From positions 1-64,000 of the forward strand of contig NZ_MECL01000034.1 in NCBI RefSeq assembly GCF_014596445.1: DNA of 64,000 nucleotides, read 5' to 3'. This DNA is from Streptomyces sp. CBMA29 (GTDB taxonomy: Bacteria > Actinomycetota > Actinomycetes > Streptomycetales > Streptomycetaceae). The position numbers were made by a program, and so were the translations under genes. Each line of letters starts with the position of its first letter. Positions within the stretch are counted from its first letter, which is position 1. The notes below the pieces were generated by a model that did not search any database, was not told the DNA's origin, and saw only the letters and a list, made by a program, of their open reading frames with translations. This document shows, one piece after another, positions 49,192-61,250 of this stretch.

Positions 49192-50580
49192 ATGAAAGCC
49201 AAGGTCCGCGCGGTCGGCGCGAACACACGTGAGAGAACCCGTGGGAGCCGTGGACGCCGTGGACGCAGCGGCATGCTGGCCGTGGCGGCCGCCCTGGCGC
49301 TGGCCACGGTCGCCGCCTGCGGCGGGGGCAGCACCGACAACGGTTCGCACGGCGGCTTCCGCCCCGTCAAGCAGACCGGCGGCGCCCTGACCGTATGGGT
49401 GGACGCCTCACGCATGGACGCGGCCAAGCTGTACCAGCGGCAGCACCCCGACGTGAAGATGAACATCGTCAGCTACGACGGGGACGCGAACGGCTCCAAC
49501 TACCTGCGCACGAAGGTCAGCCTGTTCAACCGCACCCACAAGGGCTGGCCCGACGTGGTGTTCAGCTCCCAGAACAACGAGACCACCTGGGCGGTCGACG
49601 CCGGATTCACCGCTCCGCTGAACAAGGGCCTCATACCGGAATCGACCCTGTCGGGCTGGGCCAAGGGCGCCAACATCCCCTGCACGGTGGACGGCACGCT
49701 CTACTGTCTGCGCAACGACCTCGCCCAGACCGTGCTGTGGTACAACGCGCCGCTGATGAAACAGTGGGGATATCAGGTCCCGCAGACCTGGGAGCAGTAC
49801 CAGGCTCTCGGGGAGAAGGTGGCCACCGAGCACCCCGGCTATCTGGTCGGCTCGGCCGGCGACACCTGGGCGCCCGAGCTCTACATGTGGCCGAGCAAAT
49901 GCGGAGCCAACCAGATCACCGGCCCCAAGGCGGTGACGGTCGACACCGGCAGCGCGAACTGCAAGCGCATGGCCTCGTTGCTCGACACCCTGGTCAAGAA
50001 CAAGACGATGTCCATGAGCAGCGTCTTCAGCTCGGACTTCGACAAGAACCTGGCCGGCAAGATCCTCATGATGCCCGGCCCCTCCTGGTTCGGTGGCGCC
50101 CTGTTCCAGGGCAGCTTCAAGACCCCGGCACACCAGATCTCCATCGCCCCGATGCCCAGGTGGTCGGCCGACAGCGGCAGCACGGCGGGCAACGTCGGCG
50201 GCGGAACCTGGCTGTTGTCCGCGCACAGCGCGAACCTCAAGGCCGCATCGGCCTTCCTCACCTGGGCGACCACCTCGGACGACTACCAGGCCAAGCTCGC
50301 ACCCGGCTATCCGGCCTACGCCGCCGCGGCCAAGAGCTGGCTGGCCAAGCAGGCGTCCTCCGACTACTTCGCCGGCGACATCGCGGCGCCGCTACAGGCC
50401 GCCGCTGAAGAGGTCTGGCCCGGCTGGGGCTACGGCCAGTTCAGCCAGGAGGCCGTCTGGGCCGCCACGGTCACTCCCCAGTTGACGGCGGGCAAGTCCA
50501 TCGTGTCCCTGCTGCCGGCCTGGCAGACGGCGATCGCCAACTACGCCCGCGCGGCGGGCTACAAGGTGACGACGCAGTGA
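49192..50580 (+). CDS. sugar ABC transporter substrate-binding lipoprotein (fucose operon)
   Basis: 462 residues; ATG behind GGAG. A basic N terminus (RTRGSRGRRGRSG) and hydrophobic stretch end in the lipobox LATVAAC-GGGS. The solute-binding family 1 fold follows (ALTVWVDASRMDAAK, KGWPDVVFSS, LWYNAPLMKQWGYQVPQTWEQY). Its stop overlaps the next permease start as GTGA. The operon downstream encodes L-fucose oxidation, so L-fucose or a small fucoside is the expected cargo. It starts an apparent ten-gene transcription unit running to 58433. Confidence 0.92.
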   Translation: MKAKVRAVGANTRERTRGSRGRRGRSGMLAVAAALALATVAACGGGSTDNGSHGGFRPVKQTGGALTVWVDASRMDAAKLYQRQHPDVKMNIVSYDGDANGSNYLRTKVSLFNRTHKGWPDVVFSSQNNETTWAVDAGFTAPLNKGLIPESTLSGWAKGANIPCTVDGTLYCLRNDLAQTVLWYNAPLMKQWGYQVPQTWEQYQALGEKVATEHPGYLVGSAGDTWAPELYMWPSKCGANQITGPKAVTVDTGSANCKRMASLLDTLVKNKTMSMSSVFSSDFDKNLAGKILMMPGPSWFGGALFQGSFKTPAHQISIAPMPRWSADSGSTAGNVGGGTWLLSAHSANLKAASAFLTWATTSDDYQAKLAPGYPAYAAAAKSWLAKQASSDYFAGDIAAPLQAAAEEVWPGWGYGQFSQEAVWAATVTPQLTAGKSIVSLLPAWQTAIANYARAAGYKVTTQ

Positions 50581-51491
50581 CGACCCTACCCACGGAGGCC
50601 GGCCGGGCGCCGGTGCGCAGCGCGCGCACGCGGTGGCCCGGCCGGGCCGGCCACGGCTTCGTCGTCGCCTACACGGTGCTGCTGATCGCCTTCGGGGTCG
50701 TGCCGACCGGCTACGCGATCTACTTCGCCTTCACCGACGGCGGCGGCACCTTCAGCGGTCTGTCCAACTTCTCCACGGCCATCGACGACTTCCGCTTCAC
50801 GCCCGCCGTCGAGCACGTGGCCCTCTATCTGCTCTGGTGGCTGACCTCGCTGGTCGTCTTCGTCGTCGGGCTCGCGCTGCTGCTGCACCGCCTCATGCTG
50901 AGCGGAGTCAGCAGGGCGCTGCGGTTCCTGTACTACCTGCCCGGCGCGCTCGCCGGGGCGGCCAGCGTCATGGTGTGGCTGTTCGTGCTCGACCCCACGG
51001 TCAGCCCGGTCGGCTTCCTGCTGCGGGCTTTCGGATACCACACCTTCGGTGAGGTCATCGCCCCCGGACACCTGCCGATCCTGTTCACCCTCATCGCTTT
51101 CTGGACCGGAGCCGGCGGCTGGATCGTGGTGATGTACGGGGCGCTGAACAACATCTCGCAGGACGTCCTGGAAGCCGCGCGGATCGACGGCGCCGGGGCC
51201 TGGCAGACGGCCTGGCGCATCCAGATCCCCCTGCTGCGCAAGTGGATCGTCTACATGGTCATCCTCGCCTTCGCCGGCGGCACCCAGTTGTTCGTCGAGC
51301 CCCAACTGCTCTCCCAGGCCAGCGTCGGGGTCGCGGGCCGGGACTACTCGCTCAACCAGCTCGCGTACGACTTCGCCTTCCAGAACAACGACGTCAACAC
51401 CGCGGCGGCCGTCTCGGTGGAACTGCTCGTGGTCGGTCTGGTCGTGGCAGGGGTCTTCGTGGCCAGATCGGGGTTCTTCGATGCGGACTGA
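50577..51491 (+). CDS. CUT1 sugar ABC transporter permease 1 (fucose operon)
   Basis: 304 residues from GTG 50577 (GTGA overlap). Six predicted helices; the ATPase-docking loop reads DVLEAARIDGAGAWQTAWRI. It pairs with the permease encoded next. No ATPase gene is present, as for the other importer. Confidence 0.92.
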   Translation: MTTLPTEAGRAPVRSARTRWPGRAGHGFVVAYTVLLIAFGVVPTGYAIYFAFTDGGGTFSGLSNFSTAIDDFRFTPAVEHVALYLLWWLTSLVVFVVGLALLLHRLMLSGVSRALRFLYYLPGALAGAASVMVWLFVLDPTVSPVGFLLRAFGYHTFGEVIAPGHLPILFTLIAFWTGAGGWIVVMYGALNNISQDVLEAARIDGAGAWQTAWRIQIPLLRKWIVYMVILAFAGGTQLFVEPQLLSQASVGVAGRDYSLNQLAYDFAFQNNDVNTAAAVSVELLVVGLVVAGVFVARSGFFDAD

Positions 51492-52344
51492 CATCCGACG
51501 GCCCGCGACCGCCTTGGTGCTCCTGCTGTTCGTGGCCTTCTTCGTGCTGCCGGTGCTCTGGCTGCTGCTGGCGGCCACCAAGACCGACGACCAACTCGTG
51601 CACGACAATCCGCTCTCGTTCGGCTCCTTCCACGCACTGCATGCCAACTGGAACGCCCTGAGCGCCTATCAGGACAACGCCGTCTTCACCTGGCTGCGCA
51701 ATTCGGCCGTCTACTCCTCCCTCGCCCTGGTGATCACCCTGTGCGTTGCGGTGCCCGCCGGTTACGCGATGGCGATGACCGAGTTCCGGGGCCGGCGCGT
51801 ACTGCTGGTGGCCACCCTCGTGGTGATGCTGATGCCGAACGCCACCCTGGTCGTGCCGTTGTTCCTGGAGGTCAACGCGGTCCACCTGATCGGCTCGATG
51901 TGGTCGGTCATCCTGCCGTACGCGTTCTACCCGTTCGGGGTGTACCTGACCTACATCTACTTCAGCACCGCGCTGCCCCGGGAACTGCTGGACGCGGCAC
52001 GGCTGGACGGCTGCTCGGAATTCGGCATCTTCCGCCGGGTGGCGCTGCCGCTCGCGTCGCCCGTCGTCGCACTGGTCGGCTTCTTCAGCTTCGTCGCCAA
52101 CTGGACCAACTACTACCTGCCGTACGTCATGCTGCCGCAGAGTGACCAGTACCCGGTCCAGGTCGGTCTGGGGACGCTGCTCGACTCCGTCCCCCAGTTC
52201 AACCCGACGGCCAGCACGCTCCAGGTCGAGCGTCCTGAGCTGGCCCTGGCCACGCTGCTGGCGATCGTCCCCGTGCTGATCGTCTTCCTCTTCTCCCAAC
52301 GGTTCCTGGTCGCGGGCATGCTCGCCGGCGCGACGAAGAACTGA
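51481..52344 (+). CDS. CUT1 sugar ABC transporter permease 2 (fucose operon)
   Basis: 287 residues; ATG 51481 lies 11 bases inside the preceding gene, so the two are translationally coupled. Six predicted helices, with the docking loop ELLDAARLDGCSEFGIFRRV. It ends 109 bases before the alpha/alpha-barrel gene. Confidence 0.92.
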   Translation: MRTDIRRPATALVLLLFVAFFVLPVLWLLLAATKTDDQLVHDNPLSFGSFHALHANWNALSAYQDNAVFTWLRNSAVYSSLALVITLCVAVPAGYAMAMTEFRGRRVLLVATLVVMLMPNATLVVPLFLEVNAVHLIGSMWSVILPYAFYPFGVYLTYIYFSTALPRELLDAARLDGCSEFGIFRRVALPLASPVVALVGFFSFVANWTNYYLPYVMLPQSDQYPVQVGLGTLLDSVPQFNPTASTLQVERPELALATLLAIVPVLIVFLFSQRFLVAGMLAGATKN

Positions 52345-52453
52345 CCTCGCCGGCCACCCCGTACGACGTGCGGCACGCCGCCCGCCCGGCCTCCGCGCGG
52401 GCGGTGCCGTGCCCGGACGCGGCCGAGCCCGAACGCGAATGGAGCTCCTCCCG

Positions 52454-54385
52454 ATGCATCCCGTCATCACCGCCTCGGTGCCACTGCTCGAACCGCCGGG
52501 CTGGGCGATCGCGCAGCGCGAGTTGTTCGACCTGCTCGACCGGGCCTGGCGCCGGTTCGCCCGCGACTTCACGGAGACCGACGGACGGCTCCGCTACACC
52601 GGCGAGCTGACCTCACGGGACGGCGTGGACGACTTCTACGAAGTCTTCTTCAACTGGCCCCAGCTCTACCTGCTGGGCGGAGCGGACGATCTGCTGGCCC
52701 AGTCCGAGCACCACTGGGAGGGCGTCACCCGCCAACTGTCCGAACTGGGCGTGCTCAAGGACGAGTACGAACGCGGCTACGACTGGTTCCACCAGGGCGA
52801 GAGCCTGCTGCTGCTCTACTTCCTGTGCATGGCGGCCCCCGACCGGTGGGCCGAGCGGGCGCGGCGCTTCGCCGATCTGTACGTGGACGTCAGGCACGGA
52901 AACTACGACCCCGATCACCGCATCATCCGCAGGCCGCACAACGGCAGCGACCCGCGGCGCGAGGGCCTGTCCGACGGCGCCGCCTATCCGTGGCTGCCGA
53001 AGGAAGCCCAGACGTACGGCTTCCCGCTCGGCTGGACCCTGCCCGCGGGCGTACGGCAGCCTCCGCTCGACGCCGACCCGCGGCTCGGCGCGGAGATGCG
53101 CCGCCGGATGGGCTCCGGTGACACAGCGGTCAATCTCGCCGCCACAGGACTCGTCCTCAACGCCTGGATGCTCTCCGGCGAGCAGCGTTACGCGGACTGG
53201 ATCATCGAGTACGTGGGCGCCTGGCGGGAGCGCGCCGCCGCCAACGGGGGCGTCCTGCCGGACAACGTGGCGCCGGACGGCACCGTCGGCGGGCTGTTGG
53301 AGGGGCGCTGGTACGGCGGCCACTACGGCTGGTCCTGGCCGCACGGCTGGTACAGCGTAGGACACGCGGCGGTCGTGGCCGCCCTCGCGGGCGCCGCCGC
53401 CACCGGCGACGACGGGTATCTGGACCTCGTGCGCCCCGCGCTGGACGAGATCATCTCGCACGGCAAGGTGATCGCGTTCACCGAGGCCGACTCCAGCATC
53501 CGGTCCAAGTGGAACCCGCAACTGGCGCAGGACGTGCGGACCCCGACCTTCCACGTGCCGTACCGGTACGCGGACGACGGCTGGTTCGACTACAACCCCA
53601 TGATGATGGCCGTCCCGACGGCGCTGTGGCACCATACGGCCTCCGACGCCGACCGGACGCGTATCGAACGCCTGCGCGGGACCGCGGGATACGACTGGCG
53701 TACGGTCCGCCCTTTCCGGAGCAAGGAGGAAGGCGGCCACGAGGAGCCCTGGCTGGCCTTCCTGGCGGGTGACGACCCGGGCTATCCGGAGAAGATCCTG
53801 GCAGCCGCGCAGGCGCAGGTGCGGCACCGGCTGTCCCGTATGGAGAAGTACCGCGACCGGGACGTGCCGGAGGCGGACATCCATCTGTGGCAGCAGTCCA
53901 ACCCGGTGGTGACCGAGGCGCTGGTCCAGTTGACCTGGGGCGGCCCCCAAGTGGTCTACAACGGCGGCCTGCAACAGGCGCGGGTGCGGTACTTCGACGC
54001 GGTCGCCCGCCGTCCCGGACTTCCCCCCGGGGTCGCGGCCCTGGTCTCGGCCATCGACCCGGACGGCACGGTCGTCGACCTGGTCAACCTCGACCCCGAA
54101 GCGGCACGATCGGTGATCGTCCAGGCCGGCGCGTTCAGCGAGCACACCATCCGCTCGGTGGAACACAGCGTGTGCGACGACCCTTCCTGGATCGGCGACC
54201 TGTACGACTACGGGCACACCGCCCCGACGGTGACCGCCGTCTCGACGCCGGTCGACGGACCCTGGCTGCGGGTCGAACTCCCGCGCTCCAGTACCGTCCG
54301 CCTCACCTTGCGCCTCGACCTGCGCACCGGGCCGCCGTCGTACCGCACCCCGTTCGACGAGCGGGACCGGGGGAGCGCGCCGTGA
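52454..54385 (+). CDS. unrecognised intracellular (alpha/alpha)-barrel-like protein in the fucose operon
   Basis: 643 residues, no signal peptide. ATG 52454 has GGAG nine bases upstream. I do not recognise the family. The protein is rich in paired helices with aromatic and acidic loops typical of (alpha/alpha)6-barrel hydrolases or lyases: ELTSRDGVDDFYEVFFNWPQ, ERGYDWFHQGESLLLLY, SWPHGWYSVGHAAVV, WFDYNPMMMAVP. A C-terminal beta-sandwich (about 550-643) ends the protein. It overlaps the aldo/keto reductase gene as GTGA, so it belongs to the sugar pathway. An intracellular glycosidase or uronyl hydrolase that frees L-fucose from an imported oligosaccharide is my guess only. Confidence 0.6.
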   Translation: MHPVITASVPLLEPPGWAIAQRELFDLLDRAWRRFARDFTETDGRLRYTGELTSRDGVDDFYEVFFNWPQLYLLGGADDLLAQSEHHWEGVTRQLSELGVLKDEYERGYDWFHQGESLLLLYFLCMAAPDRWAERARRFADLYVDVRHGNYDPDHRIIRRPHNGSDPRREGLSDGAAYPWLPKEAQTYGFPLGWTLPAGVRQPPLDADPRLGAEMRRRMGSGDTAVNLAATGLVLNAWMLSGEQRYADWIIEYVGAWRERAAANGGVLPDNVAPDGTVGGLLEGRWYGGHYGWSWPHGWYSVGHAAVVAALAGAAATGDDGYLDLVRPALDEIISHGKVIAFTEADSSIRSKWNPQLAQDVRTPTFHVPYRYADDGWFDYNPMMMAVPTALWHHTASDADRTRIERLRGTAGYDWRTVRPFRSKEEGGHEEPWLAFLAGDDPGYPEKILAAAQAQVRHRLSRMEKYRDRDVPEADIHLWQQSNPVVTEALVQLTWGGPQVVYNGGLQQARVRYFDAVARRPGLPPGVAALVSAIDPDGTVVDLVNLDPEAARSVIVQAGAFSEHTIRSVEHSVCDDPSWIGDLYDYGHTAPTVTAVSTPVDGPWLRVELPRSSTVRLTLRLDLRTGPPSYRTPFDERDRGSAP

Positions 54386-55344
54386 AACGCCGCACGATGG
54401 GTGCGACCGGGCTTGAGGTCTCCGAGCTGGGATTCGGGGCGTCGCCGCTGGGCGCGGTGTACGGCGCGTTCGCCGAGCCCGACGGGATCGACGCCGTGCA
54501 CACCGCCCTGAACCTGGGCGTCTGCTTCTTCGACGTCTCCCCCTATTACGGTGCGACGCTCGCCGAAACGGTCCTGGGCAAGGCGCTGCGCGGTGTCGAG
54601 CGCTCCAGCTACGTCCTGGCGACCAAGGTCGGCAGATACGGCGACGACGTCTTCGACTTCACCGCCGACCGCGTCAGGCGCAGCGTGCACGAGAGCCTGA
54701 AGCGGCTGCGGACGGACCACCTCGACCTGGTCCAGTGCCACGACATCGAATTCGGCGACCTCGGCCACGTCGTCCACGAGACGCTCCCGGCGCTCCGCGA
54801 GATGCAGGCGGCGGGCCTGGTGCGCGCGGTGGGCATCACCGGATATCCGCTCGGCGCCCTGCGGCACGTGGCGGCCCGGACGCCGGTGGACACGGTGATG
54901 TCCTACTGCCAGTACACCCTCCAGGACCGGCGTCTGGCGCGGTACGGCCCGGAGTTCGACACGGCACGCACCGCGGTGATCAACGCCGCGCCGCTGGCGA
55001 TGGGGGCGCTCACCGCGCCAGGGCCCGCCGCCTGGCACCCCGCGCCGACGCCCGTCCTGGAGCGCTGCGCGGCGGCGGCCGAGCTGTGCCGGGTCAGGGG
55101 GGCCGACATCGCACGGCTCGCGGTCCAGTTCGCCGTCTCCACCGGCGGCTTCGCCTCCACCGTGGTCGGCGCCTCCAGCGCACGGAAGATCCGCCGCCTC
55201 GTGGAGTGGATCGCCCAGCCCCTGGACGGGGAACTGCTGCGTGCGGTGGAGGACTGCCTGGCGCCGGTGCGCGACCGGGGCTGGCTCAACGGGCGTCCCG
55301 AGAACCAGCACCCCGAGAACCAGCACCGTGAGGAGCGGCCATGA
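54382..55344 (+). CDS. aldo/keto reductase, probable L-fucose (D-threo-aldose) dehydrogenase
   Basis: 320 residues from GTG 54382 (GTGA overlap). The aldo/keto reductase tetrad is visible: Asp and Tyr in FFDVSPYYGATLAE, Lys in LATKVGRYG, His in QCHDIEFGD. The subgroup resembles L-galactose/L-fucose dehydrogenases, which oxidise the C1 of L-fucose to the lactone with NAD(P)+. The lactonase, mutarotase and SDR downstream complete the reading. Cytoplasmic. An L-galactose preference is possible because the two sugars differ only at C6. Confidence 0.85.
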   Translation: MKRRTMGATGLEVSELGFGASPLGAVYGAFAEPDGIDAVHTALNLGVCFFDVSPYYGATLAETVLGKALRGVERSSYVLATKVGRYGDDVFDFTADRVRRSVHESLKRLRTDHLDLVQCHDIEFGDLGHVVHETLPALREMQAAGLVRAVGITGYPLGALRHVAARTPVDTVMSYCQYTLQDRRLARYGPEFDTARTAVINAAPLAMGALTAPGPAAWHPAPTPVLERCAAAAELCRVRGADIARLAVQFAVSTGGFASTVVGASSARKIRRLVEWIAQPLDGELLRAVEDCLAPVRDRGWLNGRPENQHPENQHREERP

Positions 55345-56264
55345 CCGTGGACGGGGTGGCGGACAGTGCCACGGGGGTGCGTATGCCGGTGATCGACAGC
55401 CACGTCCACTTCTGGAACCCGCGCCACCTGTCCTACCCGTGGCTCGCCGACGTTCCCCCGCTCGATCGGCACTTCTCCCCTTCCGCCTATCTCGACGGTG
55501 TGTCCGAGCCGGTGGAGGCGGTCTTCGTCGAAGCGGGGCGCAGGCCGGACCAGGCGGAGCGGGAAGTGCGGTGGGTGCGCGGCCTGGCACGCGACCGGCC
55601 GTGGATTCGCGGCGCCGTGGCCCACGTGAGTCTCGACGACCCCGCCGGGGCTCCGGAGGCCGTCAGCCGATTCGCCGCCGATCCGTTCGTCGTCGGCGTG
55701 CGTCACAACATCCAGGACGAGAGACCGGGCTTCACCCGGGGCGCCGACTTCCGCGCCGGCGTGGGACTTCTGGGCCGGGCAGAGCTGCCGTTCGACGCGT
55801 GCGTGCGGCAACAGCAACTCGGCGAACTCGCCGAACTCGCGACCGCGTGCCCGCAGACCCTCATCGTCCTCGACCACCTCGGCAAGCCGTCGGTCCCCGT
55901 CCCCGACCCCTCGTGGCGCCCGGCCCTGCACCGGCTGGCCCGCAGGGACAACGTCGTCTGCAAGCTGTCCGGCCTTGCCACCGAGGCGGCTCCCGGCACC
56001 GGCGCGGCAGCCCTGCTCGGCGTGCTCGGCGAGGTCCTGGAGGCGTTCGGCCCCGACCGGTGCCTGTACGGCGGCGACTGGCCGGTGATGACGCTGGCCA
56101 CCTCGTACGCGTCCTGGCTGGATCTCGTCCGCGAAGCGCTCGCCGGTCTGCCGGTGGCCGAGGCAGACGGCGTGATGCGTACGAACGCGGTCCGCACCTA
56201 CCGGCTGCGGGACCGGGACCGGAACCCGGCTCCGGCCGCCGACGAGGCCCCCCGACCCGCATGA
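55341..56264 (+). CDS. amidohydrolase-family lactonase, probable L-fuconolactonase
   Basis: 307 residues; ATG 55341 overlaps the preceding stop (ATGA) and has GAGGAG upstream. The amidohydrolase signature is IDSHVHFWNPRHLSYPWL, followed by RHNIQDE, VLDHLGKPS and LYGGDWPV, the layout of COG3618 lactonases such as L-fuconolactonase and L-rhamnonolactonase. It would open L-fucono-lactone made by the upstream dehydrogenase to L-fuconate. A shorter start at 55383 (MPVIDSHVHF) is possible. Confidence 0.88.
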   Translation: MTVDGVADSATGVRMPVIDSHVHFWNPRHLSYPWLADVPPLDRHFSPSAYLDGVSEPVEAVFVEAGRRPDQAEREVRWVRGLARDRPWIRGAVAHVSLDDPAGAPEAVSRFAADPFVVGVRHNIQDERPGFTRGADFRAGVGLLGRAELPFDACVRQQQLGELAELATACPQTLIVLDHLGKPSVPVPDPSWRPALHRLARRDNVVCKLSGLATEAAPGTGAAALLGVLGEVLEAFGPDRCLYGGDWPVMTLATSYASWLDLVREALAGLPVAEADGVMRTNAVRTYRLRDRDRNPAPAADEAPRPA

Positions 56265-56278
56265 GCAAAGGAATCCGC

Positions 56279-56617
56279 ATGAGACGTCTCGCCCAGACCA
56301 TCCGGCTGCGGCCGGAACGCCGCGAGGAGTACCTGGCGTTGCACCGTTCCGTGTGGCCGGGAGTGGAGGCCGCGCTGCGCGCGGCGCACATCCGCGACTA
56401 CACGATCTTCCTGCGCGGCGACACCCTGTTCGGCTACTTCGAATACCACGGCTCCGACTTCGAGGCGGACCTCGCCGCCGTCGCCGCCGACCCGGACACC
56501 CAGCGCTGGTGGCGGCTCACCGACCCGTGCCAGGAGCCGTGGCCCGACAGCGGAGCCGGCGGGAACTGGTCCGACCTGGAAGAGATCTGGCATCTCGAAG
56601 AGGAGCCGCCCGCATGA
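56279..56617 (+). CDS. RhaM-type sugar mutarotase
   Basis: 112 residues. ATG 56279 has AAAGGA six bases upstream; ATG 56261 overlaps the previous stop but has no such site. The protein matches the L-rhamnose mutarotase family in length and motifs (RLRPERREEYLALHRSVWP, FGYFEYHGSDFE, RWWRLTDPCQ). Members interconvert anomers of L-rhamnose or L-fucose, which speeds the dehydrogenase step. Its stop overlaps the next start as ATGA. Confidence 0.85.
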   Translation: MRRLAQTIRLRPERREEYLALHRSVWPGVEAALRAAHIRDYTIFLRGDTLFGYFEYHGSDFEADLAAVAADPDTQRWWRLTDPCQEPWPDSGAGGNWSDLEEIWHLEEEPPA

Positions 56618-57663
56618 ACGCACGACGAGTCGCCTACACCGCGCCACGGACGCTGGCCCTGGAGACCGGCGCCGCCGCAGCGCCCCCGGCGCCAGGACAC
56701 GTGGCGATCGACGTCGCCTACACCGGGATCTGCGGCACGGACCTGCACATCTTCCACGGCTCCATGGACGACCGGGTGGGTCCGCCCCAGGTCATCGGAC
56801 ACGAGATGTCCGGACGGATCGCGGAGACCGCTCCCGACGTCACCGGGTGGCAGGCGGGTGACAACGTCACCGTCATGCCCCTGGTCCCGTGCGGGCGGTG
56901 TCCCGCGTGCCACGCCGGCCACCGCCACATCTGCCACCGCCTGGTGTTCCTCGGCATCGACGCGGCCGGCTCACTGCAATCCCGCTGGACCGTCCCGGCC
57001 CACACGCTCGTCCGGCTCCCCGAAGGACTCCCGCTGGACCGCGCCGCGCTCACCGAGCCCACCGCGGTGGCGGTGCACGACGTACGGCGCGCCGGGCTGC
57101 GCGAGGGCGAGAAGACCCTGGTCGTCGGTGGCGGCCCCATCGGCCTGCTCATCGCGATCGTCGCCCTCCGCACGGGGGCCGACCTCCTGCTGGTCGAACC
57201 CGATCCCTATCGGCGCGCGACGGCCGGGTCGCTCGGCCTGGCGACCCTCGATCCCGTGACGGCCGACGCCGCCCGCGCGGTGGCCGACTGGACGGGCGGC
57301 GCGGGGGCGGACGTGGCCTTCGAGGTCTCGGGGGCGGCAGCCGGGGTGACCACCGCGGTCGACGCGCTGGCGACCCGCGGACGGCTGGTGCAGGTGGCCA
57401 TCCACCCGGCTCCGCGCGAGATCAGCCTGCACCGCTTCTTCTGGCGCGAACTCACCCTTCTCGGGGCACGGCTCTACGAGCGCTCGGACTTCGAGACCGC
57501 GGTGGACCTGATCGCCGAGGGCCACATCCCGGCCGACACACTCATCTCACGGATCGAGCCCATCGACAGGGCGGCGTGGGCCTTCGAAACGCTCGAAGCG
57601 GGCGGCGGCGTCATGAAGGTCCTGATCGACTGCCGGTCCGACACGGGAGCAGACGCACGATGA
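56614..57663 (+). CDS. zinc-dependent medium-chain alcohol dehydrogenase
   Basis: 349 residues, ATGA overlap on both sides. The catalytic zinc site (GICGTDLHIFHG, GHEMSG) and structural zinc Cys (CGRCPACHAGHRHIC) are intact, and the NAD motif is VVGGGPIGLL. The subgroup includes sorbitol, threonine and butanediol dehydrogenases. In a fucose operon it could oxidise a keto-deoxy acid or lactaldehyde; I cannot choose. Cytoplasmic. Confidence 0.85.
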   Translation: MNARRVAYTAPRTLALETGAAAAPPAPGHVAIDVAYTGICGTDLHIFHGSMDDRVGPPQVIGHEMSGRIAETAPDVTGWQAGDNVTVMPLVPCGRCPACHAGHRHICHRLVFLGIDAAGSLQSRWTVPAHTLVRLPEGLPLDRAALTEPTAVAVHDVRRAGLREGEKTLVVGGGPIGLLIAIVALRTGADLLLVEPDPYRRATAGSLGLATLDPVTADAARAVADWTGGAGADVAFEVSGAAAGVTTAVDALATRGRLVQVAIHPAPREISLHRFFWRELTLLGARLYERSDFETAVDLIAEGHIPADTLISRIEPIDRAAWAFETLEAGGGVMKVLIDCRSDTGADAR

Positions 57664-58433
57664 CGACGATCCGTACCCCGTTCGACCTGACAGGCAAGCT
57701 GGCCGTCGTCACCGGCGCACGCCGGGGCATCGGGCTCGCCGTCGCGGAGGCGCTGGCCGTCGCCGGCGCCGACATCGTGGCCGTCAGCGCCCACCTGGAG
57801 CCGTCCGGCAGCGAGGTCGAGCAGCGGGTGACCGCGCTCGGACGCACCTGCACGGCCCTGCGAGCGGACTTCGCCGACCGCGCCGCCGTCCACCGGCTCG
57901 CGGCGGATCTCGGAGAACTCGGCCGGCCGGTGGACATCCTGGTCAACAACGCCGGAACGATCGCTCGGGCGCCGGCCGCGGAGCACTCGGACGACGACTG
58001 GGACCACGTCCTGACGGTGAACCTCAGCAGCCAGTTCACCCTCACCCGCGAGGTCGGGCGACGCATGCTGAGCCGCGGGCGGGGCAAGGTCGTCTTCACC
58101 GCCTCCCTGCTCAGCTTCCAGGGGGGCGTCAACGTCCCCGGCTACACCGCCGCGAAGTCCGGTGTCGCCGGCCTGACACGGGCACTCGCCAACGAGTGGG
58201 CCGGTCGCGGGGTGAACGTCAACGCCGTCGTGCCCGGTTATGTGGCGACCGACAACACGCAGGCGCTGCGCGACGATCCGGCGCGCTACGCCGCCATCCT
58301 CGACCGGATTCCGGCGGGACAGTGGGCGCGGCCGGAGGACATCGGGGGCGCCGTGGTGTTCCTGGCGTCGCCCGCGTCGGACTACGTCCACGGAGCCCTG
58401 CTCCCCGTCGACGGGGGCTGGCTCGGCCGCTGA
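57660..58433 (+). CDS. SDR-family dehydrogenase (KduD / 2-keto-3-deoxy-L-fuconate dehydrogenase-like)
   Basis: 257 residues, ATGA overlap. The cofactor motif is TGARRGIG, then NNAG, and the catalytic Ser-Tyr-Lys set appears in FTASLLS and YTAAKSG. The sequence class (C-terminal DYVHGALLPVDGGW) is that of KduD-like enzymes; in the non-phosphorylating L-fucose pathway an SDR oxidises 2-keto-3-deoxy-L-fuconate. It is the last gene of the operon, followed at once by a strong terminator. Confidence 0.87.
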   Translation: MTTIRTPFDLTGKLAVVTGARRGIGLAVAEALAVAGADIVAVSAHLEPSGSEVEQRVTALGRTCTALRADFADRAAVHRLAADLGELGRPVDILVNNAGTIARAPAAEHSDDDWDHVLTVNLSSQFTLTREVGRRMLSRGRGKVVFTASLLSFQGGVNVPGYTAAKSGVAGLTRALANEWAGRGVNVNAVVPGYVATDNTQALRDDPARYAAILDRIPAGQWARPEDIGGAVVFLASPASDYVHGALLPVDGGWLGR

Positions 58434-58470
58434 CCCGCACAGCCCGAGGCGCCCGCGCCGGGCGCCGCAT

Positions 58471-58517
58471 CCCCGTGAGCTGTCCCCGGCCGTTGCGGCC
58501 GGGGACAGCTCACGGGG
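58471..58517. terminator. perfect bidirectional terminator between the fucose operon and GH54
   Basis: Two perfectly complementary 21-base arms (58471-58491 and 58497-58517) around GTTGC. It separates convergent genes and lies nine bases from the GH54 stop. Confidence 0.85.
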
Positions 58518-58525
58518 TCGTCGCC

Positions 58526-61250
<2,725 letters not shown>

